DNA of 64,000 nt, from assembly GCA_008933995.1 (NCBI GenBank), contig WARS01000046.1, positions 5,380,026-5,444,025 on the forward strand, read 5' to 3'. The notes under the pieces are model-generated. The model did no database searches, was not told where the DNA came from, and saw only the letters and a list, made by a program, of their open reading frames with translations. This DNA is from Datnioides undecimradiatus (Eukaryota > Chordata > Actinopteri > Lobotiformes > Datnioididae). Made by a program: the position numbers and the translations under genes. Shown here piece after piece: positions 37,268 through 46,215 of the stretch. Within the stretch, counting starts at the first letter, position 1. Each line of letters starts with the position of its first letter.

Positions 37268-38716
37268 AACTCTATTCGGCACAACCTTTCCCTACACAGC
37301 CGTTTCATCCGTGTCCAGAATGAAGGAACAGGGAAGAGTTCCTGGTGGATGATCAACCCAGAGGGAGGGAAGGGTGGAAAGGCTCCTCGCCGTCGTGCAG
37401 TCTCCATGGACAACAGCAACAAGTACACCAAGTCCGCCCGTGGCCGTGCTGCCAAGAAGAAGGCTGCCCTGCAGGCAGCAGCAGCTGCAGCTGGCGAAGG
37501 CGGTGGAGACAGTCCTTCAGGTCTCTCCAAGTGGCCAGGAAGCCCAACGTCACGCAGCAGTGAGGAGCTGGATGCCTGGACAGACTTTCGCTCCCGCACT
37601 AACTCCAATGCCAGCACAGTGAGTGGACGTCTCTCCCCCATTCTGGCCAACCCTGAGCTAGACGAGGTGCCTGATGACGAGCCTCCTCTCTCGCCTATGC
37701 TCTACTCCAGTCCTGGCAGAACACTATCTCCCGGCAACGCAACGACCAATGGGAAGTCTGTGCCGACTGAGCTGCCCCGTCTGGCAGACCTGGCAGGTAC
37801 AATGAACCTGAATGATGGACTCACAGATGACCTGATGGATGAGTTGCTGGATAACATCAACTTGGTGCCAACTGTTACAGGACAGGCCACTCCAAATGGT
37901 TCCTCAGGGTTCAATTTTGGGTCCAAATCCAATGGGCTAGGGTCACCTTCCTCCACCTCCTCTCCCTCCTCCAACTCTTCTTCTAACGGTGGAGTTAATG
38001 GTTACAGTAACTCCATCTTTGGCCCCCACACAACAGGCTCCTCTCTGCGTCCATCCCCCATGCAGACCATCCAGGAGAACAAGCAGACCTCCTTTTCCAG
38101 CATCAGCCTATCTCGATTTGGCAGTCAGACACTACAAGACCTGCTTAACTCTGACAGCCACAGCCACAGTGATGTCATGATGACCCAGTCTGACCCACTC
38201 ATGTCACAGGCCAGTGCAGCCGCCGTCATTTCCCAGAACTCTCGCCGCGGCCTCATGCTCCGTAATGATCCCGTTATGACCTTTGGGACCACTGGAGGAC
38301 TTCAGGGCAGCCAAGGGGAGATGCTGCAAAGTAACAACCACAACCAGAGTTCCCTGAGGTCTTTAAACGGAGGCCTGAACCTAGCCAATGAGGCTAACGC
38401 TTTGGCTAATGCCAAGCAGCAGCTCCTTCTCTCACCCTTGGGAGGAAATGGTTCCTCTTCCATGCAGATCGACACTTCAATCTTCCTAAATGGAACTGTT
38501 AGCAGCAGTGGAGGGATCTGCCAGGACCGTTTCCCCACAGATCTGGACCTGGACATGTTCAACAGCAGCCTGGAGTGTGATATGGACTCCATCATCAGGA
38601 ATGAGCTTATGGATGCAGATGGCCTGGACTTTAACTTTGACTCTCTGGCCAACATGAATGGAGTGGGCAACTTCACAAACACCAAGCAGACCTCTCAGAG
38701 CTGGGTACCCGGCTGA
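37268..38716 (+). CDS. foxo3: foxo3 coding exon 2 (forkhead second half, NLS, transactivation domain, stop)
   Basis: This exon encodes the last 482 residues of FOXO3, a forkhead transcription factor that acts in the nucleus on stress-resistance, metabolic, cell-cycle and apoptosis genes and is exported after AKT phosphorylation. Reading starts at NSIRHNLSLHSRF, the DNA-recognition helix. Next come APRRRAVSMDN (second AKT site, equivalent to human Ser253) and the basic NLS with RGRAAKKK. RSRTNSNASTVSG is the third AKT site (human Ser315 region) with adjacent CK1-type serines. The middle carries SPMQTIQENK, the LXXLL motif LQDLL and MMTQSDPLMSQAS. The C-terminal 58 residues hold the acidic activation domain (DLDLDMFNSSLECDMDSII, then DGLDFNFDS) and end in SQSWVPG, a FOXO3 hallmark that excludes FOXO1, 4 and 6. 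The two exons give 583 visible residues against 673 in human FOXO3, as expected with the N-terminus missing. Oddities: a six-alanine run in the post-NLS linker, and an extra Ala in KSARGR. Confidence 0.97.
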   Translation, partial: NSIRHNLSLHSRFIRVQNEGTGKSSWWMINPEGGKGGKAPRRRAVSMDNSNKYTKSARGRAAKKKAALQAAAAAAGEGGGDSPSGLSKWPGSPTSRSSEELDAWTDFRSRTNSNASTVSGRLSPILANPELDEVPDDEPPLSPMLYSSPGRTLSPGNATTNGKSVPTELPRLADLAGTMNLNDGLTDDLMDELLDNINLVPTVTGQATPNGSSGFNFGSKSNGLGSPSSTSSPSSNSSSNGGVNGYSNSIFGPHTTGSSLRPSPMQTIQENKQTSFSSISLSRFGSQTLQDLLNSDSHSHSDVMMTQSDPLMSQASAAAVISQNSRRGLMLRNDPVMTFGTTGGLQGSQGEMLQSNNHNQSSLRSLNGGLNLANEANALANAKQQLLLSPLGGNGSSSMQIDTSIFLNGTVSSSGGICQDRFPTDLDLDMFNSSLECDMDSIIRNELMDADGLDFNFDSLANMNGVGNFTNTKQTSQSWVPG

Positions 38717-38745
38717 GAGGGTCCAACTGGGAAGGAGCAGAGCAG
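38717..38745 (+). other. foxo3: foxo3 3' UTR, end of exon 2
   Basis: A short untranslated tail after the TGA at 38714-38716. It ends at a plausible donor, gagcag/gtttgt (GT at 38746-38747). Mammalian FOXO3 also has a splice junction just after the stop codon, and the sequence after the next acceptor resembles the mammalian last exon. Confidence 0.7.
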
Positions 38746-39150
38746 GTTTGTTTGTTTGGGTGTTGTGTGCATTGGCACTTGAGCAAAGGTGAACATTTTT
38801 AGATGTAGGAATGCACTGATCCAATTTTCAGTCCTGCAATGCTGATCTCCACACCTAAACCGTGGGTACACTTGAGGTCAAGTACATGCATGCACTTTAA
38901 AATACATTTATTGTGAAGCACATGAAGGAAATACCAGTGCAGCCCTTTGAGCACATTTACCTTTTTCTACAAATGAACAGAGCAGAAATTTAAAAAAAAA
39001 AAACACTTACTGTTGATTGGTAACATTTGGCCAATACTAAACCTAATAAGTGTATTTCTCGAAGAAATGTTTGAATTTAGATCTACTCTTGCTTTAAAGT
39101 ATAGTTCAAATACTCATTAGCTGTAATCCTCTTATTCTTTGTCTCTCCAG
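38746..39150 (+). other. foxo3: foxo3 3' UTR intron (405 bases)
   Basis: The donor is gtttgt at 38746. The acceptor is a pyrimidine-rich run, ttctttgtctctccag, ending at 39150. The segment contains an A-run near 38993 and no open frame of note. Because the stop-to-junction distance is only about 29 bases, this intron should not trigger nonsense-mediated decay. Confidence 0.7.
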
Positions 39151-39197
39151 GTCTGAACTGTGTAGTGCAAGAGAAGATCAGACACACAACATCCTTT

Positions 39198-39205
39198 TTG
39201 CCAAA
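39198..39205 (+). promoter_or_regulatory. foxo3: miR-182 8-mer seed site in foxo3 3' UTR (also partial miR-96 match)
   Basis: TTGCCAAA pairs with miR-182 bases 2-8 and has A opposite base 1. TGCCAAA also gives a 7-mer-A1 match to miR-96. The site sits about 48 bases into the last exon, in the block most like mammalian FOXO3. Regulation of FOXO3 by the miR-183/96/182 cluster is known in mammals; its action here is inferred. Confidence 0.55.
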
Positions 39206-40468
39206 CCTGCCATCAGCACAACGTAAAATACAAACCCCGTGTTTACAGAAGACTTCCTCTCAAGAGCTTTACCTTTGCTCCCACACTGGTGAACCATGAA
39301 CGATCCGACAGACTCCAGAGATGCTGCACATCAGCCCTCAAAGCCTCCTGTGAAACAACAACAACAAAAAGAAAACTATGTCAAACTCACAAACCTTAGA
39401 ATTATGCAATTTTCCTTTGACACCCAGTCTGTTGATATCAAAGAGACACTGCGTATCAGAAGGGGTTTCAGGTGAAGAACAAGGACTAAATATCAAGCAA
39501 AGATTGAAGGAGTGCATGGTGCAGTTGTTCCCATTGAAGACAAAAAAGACAAAAGTGTGAAGTGAAAAAATCAAGAAGTGATGGTGTAAATCTGATCCAG
39601 TGGTTTCCTGGGATGTGTTATGTTGGAAAAAAAAATCCCCTCTGTTCTCACTTAGTGATTTTAAATGTTCAGTGTTTGTTTTTTGGATTTTCTGTTTTAT
39701 CATAATTGTTTCTGCATTATACATGTCTGTACAAAAATAAGTGGTGTATTGATTGTTGGAGTGAGAAGACGGAAATGGAGTATCTTACTCACTGAATGGC
39801 CATGCAAACACACAAACAGACATACTTACTTTGTCCCAGTTTGCAAAACTTCAGAACACTTAGAAGTTAAGATTTCCCTACTTAATGCCATGCACTTCCA
39901 GTTTTGTTCATGTAAATTGCTTGAATTAAATTAAATGCCGCATATTGAGGATTTCATCACGATTAGCTGAATATTACAAAAATATTTGCTATCTTTTGTG
40001 TATATCTAACTGTAAACAAAAAAAAGAATAGAGGAAGATAATCTCTGGATGGATATTTGTACAGTGCAGGGCAGTGGAAAGTTCAAGAAGCAGGGGGGAA
40101 AGATCTTGTTTGTCTTTTCTTAGATTTCGTAACTTCTGGTGAGTTCTGTTGAGGTCGTTTATCACTGCATATTGATGTAGCCAAAATGAATACCTGTGTT
40201 CTAGGGTTGTGAACATTTCCACACCATAACAGGTGCTATGTAAACAGTGTTGAATCCTGCCCTGAGAGCAAGCCGTGCATTCTGTGTTCATTTTGTTTCT
40301 GTTTCTACCCACGGCCTGCAGAAGCCCAAAGCTCTTGCAGCCACTTGTAGCACGGCAATGTTTAAACCTGTAGAGGGCAGGGGCAGGGAGGGCGCAGAGC
40401 AGGTTTTTAGGCTCATTCCTCTAGAAGCCATTTGTTTCTCGAGTAAAACAATAAGCTATCTCTGTATA

Positions 40469-40476
40469 TTGCCAAA
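40469..40476 (+). promoter_or_regulatory. foxo3: second miR-182 8-mer seed site in foxo3 3' UTR
   Basis: A second exact TTGCCAAA occurs in the same UTR in an AT-rich context (tatattgccaaattac), which favours site access. Two 8-mers for one miRNA in 3.4 kb is more than chance would usually give, but no conservation test was possible. Confidence 0.45.
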
Positions 40477-42414
40477 TTACTTGAAACAGACAGACAGTAG
40501 GATATGCTGGCAGCCAAATCACAGCACATACACACATGCATACACACACATATTACACACACATATAGATAGGAAAAATAATACCAGGGATCTGTGTTAA
40601 GCTCTGCTGTTTTCTTGTCATGAGCTTGTGGGGCTTGTTATGCATATATAGAATCACTCAGGGGGGAGTTTTGAGTAACATCAAGTCACATTCTAATGGT
40701 ATTTTAACATTTCTTGATTAAAAAAACAGTAATGCTTTGTGTTTGTGAACTTGTAACCTGTGAACTTTTGGCCGTCAAGGTGAAGAGGAGGAAGGAAGAT
40801 AAATGTCAGGATTGAGACTTAACCCAGTCTGTTATTTTTGGTTTTGCTGTCATAGTTTGTTTGTTTTTTTTCCTTTTGTTGGACTCGTGACACACATACA
40901 CACATCCCCTCATGGACACGCCTGGTGCTCCTGCAGGTGACTTCCTGTATCTCCTGACTACATGTTATTCTGTGTGTGTGTGCGCGTTTATTTGTGGAGT
41001 TTATTTCTGTTGAATTAATCTCACGAGGATGTGTAAATCCCTCACCATCCCTCATGGTGCATACAGCACAGCCGACTGTATGCATGTATGTATTTATGCA
41101 TTATGAATTGTGTGAAATGCATATATACTCGCTGTATGTCTTTATATACTCATGTAGTACTTGACCCTTGGATTTTGTGATACCTCTGAAGGTAAAGTTG
41201 AAGAATAATGAACAACATTACACACCCGGTAGGAGGGAACACTGTTACCAGCGATTTAACTGTTGAACCAGATTTTGAAAATGGTGGAAAGCACCATTGT
41301 TGTAGCATCTGGAGACCCTGGTATCCCTTCTTTATGTATGGAAGTGTATGCTCCACTGTGTATAATAGTGTACAGATGTGTGTATATCACTTTGAGGCCA
41401 AGGCAGAGGAGTGTGTGTGCATGGTTGGCTAGAATGATCTACTGTGCTATCTGAGGTTTAGTGCATGACCTAGCTGTACCCCCGCCCCCAATCCTTACAA
41501 TGGTGCCGTCCTGCGACTAAAATTGTAATACAGAGAGGAACCCTGTGTCGTTAGCATTCAAACACACACTTTGTGTTTTTAAAATCAGGGCTTACAGTGC
41601 AACGATTGCACCATCCTAACCCGTATTCATGGGTTTATTATTACAAGTGTGTGTACATGGACGCAGACACAGGGAAAACCTCTTTAACGGACGTTCCTCA
41701 GCTTCACACTCGTTTTATTCCATGTGGAGAACAGTAGGTTCACGTCCCGGTGCTCTCACTGAGCGTTTGGTCACAATGTCAACATGCTTTAAGTGTCATC
41801 TGACAACAAGCTGGAATTTTTTTTTACCCCATGTCACATCTAAAATTCCTAGAGCATTATCACATGTCTTTTGGCGGGGGGGATCCTGAGCCATCACCTG
41901 AACTGCTAAGCATTTAAATTCATCCACACTGGCCGTACAGAATATTAGGAGCGCTTTAATAACTCCTGTAAAGACTGACAAGGTGAATCCAGGGAACAAT
42001 ATAATCCCTTGTATTCAAAGAGGGCTTATTGATCCTTGATAAACTGCAAATCTAAATCACAGGGGGCCGTTCCTGACAATTTGTACATTCAGTGTAAAAT
42101 GTTTTGGCTATTCGGGGAGATAGTTTACACTTGTCATCATCATAGTGGAGCAGGCCTTCCACACAACCACTGAGTGCTACTGCTTCATTTAGGCACAGGT
42201 TATCTTTCCCTGTGCCCAAAACACATACACGCACCTGCAGCACAACACATGCAGATTTAAAGCTAAGAGAAGCAAAAAAAAAATAAAAAAAAATAGAAGA
42301 GACATACCACTAGATACCTTAATCACCTCTTGGACATTTCCTTTTCATTATCTTCTCTCAAACCTTTTCCATCCTTGTTTAGAGGCCCAGGCCAGCTCCC
42401 CTCCATATGCCCTC

Positions 42415-42443
42415 TGAACTTTGCCCTTTGAACTTTGCCCTTT
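42415..42443 (-). repeat. Tandem 14-base repeat with DR1-like motif, foxo3 3' end
   Basis: Two head-to-tail copies of TGAACTTTGCCCTT plus one extra T. Read on the minus strand, each copy contains AGGGCAAAGTTCA, a direct repeat of nuclear-receptor half-sites spaced by one base, the form bound by HNF4 and PPAR/RXR. It lies about 100 bases before the foxo3 poly(A) signal. Any regulatory role is inference. Confidence 0.5.
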
Positions 42444-42539
42444 ATTAATCTTGCTTATTCTCGACTTGATGTTAGTGGGTATTTTTCCTGTGTATTCCAT
42501 TTTGAATTGTAATCTAGTTTGTATAAGAAATGGTGCGCA

Positions 42540-42549
42540 TGTAAATAAA
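42540..42549 (+). terminator. foxo3: foxo3 poly(A) signal with overlapping Pumilio-type site
   Basis: AATAAA at 42544-42549 overlaps TGTAAATA at 42540-42547, which fits the Pumilio consensus TGTANATA. UGUA-containing sequence lies just upstream (attgtaatc and tttgtataag), suiting CFIm. A pyrimidine/GT-rich stretch, ctttctgtcttcctgtctg, begins about 20 bases downstream. Together these make a standard cleavage site near 42565-42575. Confidence 0.75.
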
Positions 42550-43053
42550 GCTTGGTGAGGCTCCACACCCTTTCTGTCTTCCTGTCTGAGCTCCTTTTAC
42601 TACTATAAAAATATGAAATTATTACAATGACATCAAATTCATGAGCGTCGTGGAAGCACAGGGCTCAACAGCTCATATTGCCATGAGAGAAATTTCCAGC
42701 CCAGTGAGGAAAAAGTTAGAGCTCTCAACTGTCTTACATGTGATGTTAATTCACAAGTTAACTTGCCAACTGTTTTCCAAAACAGTGTGAGCCTGAGCAC
42801 ATGAACACATGAACAAATTTAACCTCACACCCTCTCCAGAAGATAAATTTCTTTCTCATGTCAGTCTGGAGGGAGCTGCAAAACAACTCCATGTTCCTCA
42901 CAAGTTCCTGGAAGTCCTCTTGCACAATGTTTGTTTTGTGTAAAGCTGCATTAAATGAGTGCAGAGATACAGCAGATACAAGTGGGCTGGGTCCTTTTCC
43001 TCGGCTGTTGCGAAACATAAAGGGAAAGAGGGGGAACAGTCAGAGATGGGGGT

Positions 43054-43119
43054 CGCTTGCATGTCTGAAATTTACCTCAGGGTAAATTTACCTCAGGGTA
43101 AATTTCAGACATGCAAGCG
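43054..43119. repeat. Near-perfect 66-base palindrome with internal 16-base tandem repeat
   Basis: Arms of 23 bases (43054-43076 and 43097-43119) are exact inverted copies starting CGCTTGCATGTCTG. The centre holds a perfect 12-base palindrome, GGTAAATTTACC (43081-43092), leaving only two 4-base mismatched bulges. The same segment contains AAATTTACCTCAGGGT twice in tandem. It could extrude as a cruciform. Confidence 0.9.
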
Positions 43120-45759
43120 CTGAATATTAACACAGATCCTGGCAAGCTACTCTGCTGATACTTTGTCCCCTTCTCGCTAATAGGCCACTTTGTCTCCTCC
43201 GCCAGAGGTTGAGTCTGCTATCATTAAAAGATTATTTCAGGTTCTTCTGCAAGTTAAAATGTTTTTCTGGGCGTGGGTACGTTTGTCTTGAGGGCTAACT
43301 GACAGGAGACTCATCCATGAACCTGAAGGATCCTCTGTGAACCTCTTCAGGAACCTTCAGGCTGCAGTATTTATGGGAACCTTAACATTTTTTAACATTC
43401 TTAAAGAAAATGTATTGATCTCAACAGTATAAATGAAAGTTGGTCCTCTAATTCAATTAATTCCAATCAATTACTTGAGTGATGATCTCCCATGAGATTA
43501 CTTAATTGCCCATTAGTAATGATATCTATCCCTATCTCATAGATATTATTACTATCGGTACCTAATTACCATTAAAGGAGGGCTGTCTATCTTCTGTAGA
43601 CAATGTTTAAAACATCCCCTAATGATTACGGAGGTGCAAACCATTAACTGTACATAAATAATGGCCTTATCAGCCATGACATCACCTTGGTTGCCCTAAG
43701 AGCAGTTTTAAATCATTCTGTAGATGGCTTTCTCGTCGCCCTCTTAGCAGTTCTTGACCGAACTCCCAGCCAGTCTAAAAGTGGAAAGAGGTGAAGGAAG
43801 GGTGGAGCTGAGGTAGGAGAAGAAAGAGGCCTAGCTGCCTAAACACATCCTAGCTGTTGCTACCTGGCTTGCACTTAAATTACACAAAGTAAGTTAACTA
43901 GAAACTATCCTGTGAATCTCTGCAAACCTCACTACCCAAGTAACAATCTGATAATGACCCAAAGGGATAGTTTGAGTTTTTTGTGATTCTGTGAACTTGA
44001 ACAAACCCTTTAAAACATCAAATATAAAATAAACTCATCAAGGCAGCTGTAGAATAGCAACTTCTGTGCTCTAAGTTAATGTTTCTGTCAAGAGTTTTTG
44101 AAGAAAAACAGATTTGAAGAGAATATAAATGGATATAACAGCTTTCATTTTTCTCTGGGAAACAGATGTCTGACAGCAAGGTAAAGTGGTCAGCATTCCT
44201 CTAGTTTCAAGAAACCAACTGACTGCCAAGCTCAACCCAATACAACCCATCATCAAAAACAATCCCCAGTTCACTGATTTCTTTACCAACATTATATTAA
44301 ACATTTACAGAGATTTTGTGGGTTGCACTTGATGAATTTAGTCTGTGAATTTGGGGTCATGACTTCAGCTTCTGTTATGCCAATCAGCCATTTCTAGCTA
44401 ATTAGTATTACCAGCTGCTGTTTACAAAGTAAATTTTGTCAACATTTGTAACACATAAATCTTAAAACTTAAGTGGCAAAAATGAATTTGCATATTAAAC
44501 CACTTCAATTGGAGACTCTGCCAACAACCACATTTATAGTATGTTCAACATGACGATCCTGTAATTATAGACTCAGTTCAAATCCTTCAAAGTGCTGCAT
44601 ATTCTCATTGCTCCACTGCATTCACTCTTTGTCAGAGTAAAAACCAGGTCTAAATGATTTATGAAACCCAAGCTATGCTGTCATATACAGTATGGTATGC
44701 TCATAACCACACTGTTTGTCATTGTTGCCAAACCCAGGACATGCATCAGGAACTTTAGGTCTACCAATGTGGCCCTTTCATTTGTACTCAAATATACAAA
44801 AGAACCTCAAGCGGTATCGTCAAACCCTCTTTCACGAAGAGAAGACATTTTAAAAGGGATAAAAGAAAAAGAAAATCCTCTGTGCTCCTCCAACCTGCCA
44901 ATACAAAGCTCAGGGTTGACTGCAAACTCCAAAATATTCAAACAGGCTTTATGACTGAGAGAGCAGGCTGACCGTAGCTACAAATACCAAACCCACATTT
45001 CAATAGCAGTTCCCAACTCAGCTGGTCACCTGACAGACTTCATGTCTGGCCTGGCTGCAGTCACACCAGTCTGCACGAGGTCACTGAGGTTATTGTTTGG
45101 CTGGAAACTCTTTAGAGCAGCTAGTTCTGCAGCCTGGATTTTGTGATTTTGAGCCAGATTATGTGTATCATCCTTACCCAAGCATGATGATGGGCATTAT
45201 TTTTGTCTAAAAATTGACAGAAAACTAAATGTGGCTCTCAAGTTTTCACTTTTGTATAATTAGAGAATTCCAAAGCTATACGCTCATGTCATTTTATGCA
45301 CAGTAAAGACAGCACTAATCTGTTTTCTGTTTCTTGTTTCTGCTGCTTGTCTCGCTGGTTAGTTTCATGTCACGTCATAACTAACTGAATGTGTGTATTT
45401 GTTTGCGCACCAACTTCATCTCCACCCACGTCTTGGTGTTTTATTCGCCTCTGCCTTGTTCCATGTCAGTGGGCTCCTATTTTGTAAATGTCATCTTTGT
45501 TTTAATACAGAAGGCAATTAACCTGTGCACTCAGAGCTTACTTTATGCCACCAAATAGCACCTCATGGTTGATTCAACTGAGCAGTGTTCATTGCGTAAA
45601 TTAGTCACTGAGTGTACAGTGTGTGCTAATGCACTGTTTGCATGTAAGTATTTGTGCTTTCATTATGTATTATCAGTGTCCTCATTGTTCCACACTGTTA
45701 ACATATCAGCAACTAACACAAATTTTCACATGGCAGCAACACATTGTACTTGTGCTGTA

Positions 45760-46070
45760 GGTCCAGAGATGGAGGCAGTATCCAGATGTACTTATGTAAA
45801 TGTACCAATACGGGATTATACAAATACTTCATAACAAGCAAAAGTAATGAAAGTAATGAAAAATGTATACGTACTTAAGTGTACGTACCAGTATCAACAG
45901 TAAATGTACTCAGCAGAGAAATGACCCCTGTGACTGTATGTTATATTTAGTGTTATGCTACAATGTATATACACTAGTAAATAGTATATCATTAAAATGT
46001 TATCACTCGTATCAATGTTTCAGCAGAATTTTCCTGCTGAGGTTGGTTGAGGTAAAACTATTTCATATTG
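45760..46070 (+). repeat. Degraded percomorph dispersed repeat (acttaagtaaaagtacc type)
   Basis: GAGGCAGTATCCAGATGTAC, ACTTCATAACAAGCAAAAGT, ATGACCCCTGTGACTGTATG and CTGAGGTTGGTTGAGG follow the order of a common fish repeat built around GTACTTAAGTA, recognised from memory. Highly diverged; no coding. Confidence 0.5.
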
Positions 46071-46074
46071 AGCT

Positions 46075-46215
46075 GCATCTAATTCTCATTATCGATTAAT
46101 CTGCTGACATTTTGATCAATTCTTTTAATGCTTGCTTTGCAGAACATAGGAAAAAGTGAGAAATGTTGATCAAAATTCACCCAGTGCTAAATATGACATC
46201 TTGTTTTGCCAGACC
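46075..46215 (+). repeat. Degraded dispersed repeat (tcgattaatctgc type)
   Basis: TTATCGATTAATCTGCTGAC, AAAAAGTGAGAAATGTTGATC and GACATCTTGTTTTGCC fit another abundant fish repeat family, recognised from memory. It abuts the preceding repeat. Confidence 0.5.

Larger units (their letters stand above)
39151..42570 (+). other. foxo3: foxo3 last exon, 3' UTR (about 3.4 kb)
   Basis: The last exon is wholly untranslated. Its first bases, including TTTTTGCCAAACCTGCC and CATCAGCA near 39195-39217, resemble the start of the mammalian FOXO3 last exon, which supports the acceptor at 39150. The 3' end is set by AATAAA at 42544. ATTAAA at 39925-39935, followed by a T/GT-rich stretch near 39985-40010, could give a shorter message. 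AATAAA at 42282 lies in an A-rich run and lacks a clear GT-rich downstream element. Visible regulatory matches are two TTGCCAAA sites and TGTAAATA at the end. Long, miRNA-regulated 3' UTRs are normal for FOXO3. The exact end is inferred. Confidence 0.75.

Noticed and set aside
37111..37650. 179-codon minus-strand frame opposite foxo3 exon 2
   Set aside because: It is the antisense shadow of the GC-rich coding exon.
37268..38716. Assignment to foxo1, foxo4 or foxo6
   Set aside because: The ELDAWTDFRSRTNSNAS block and the SQSWVPG end are FOXO3-specific among those I know.
41736..41752. tRNA B-box-like GGTTCACGTCCCGG
   Set aside because: No matching A box or cloverleaf could be built around it.
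42282..42287. AATAAA as the main foxo3 poly(A) signal
   Set aside because: It lies in an A-rich run without a clear GT/T-rich downstream element; the one at 42544 is better.
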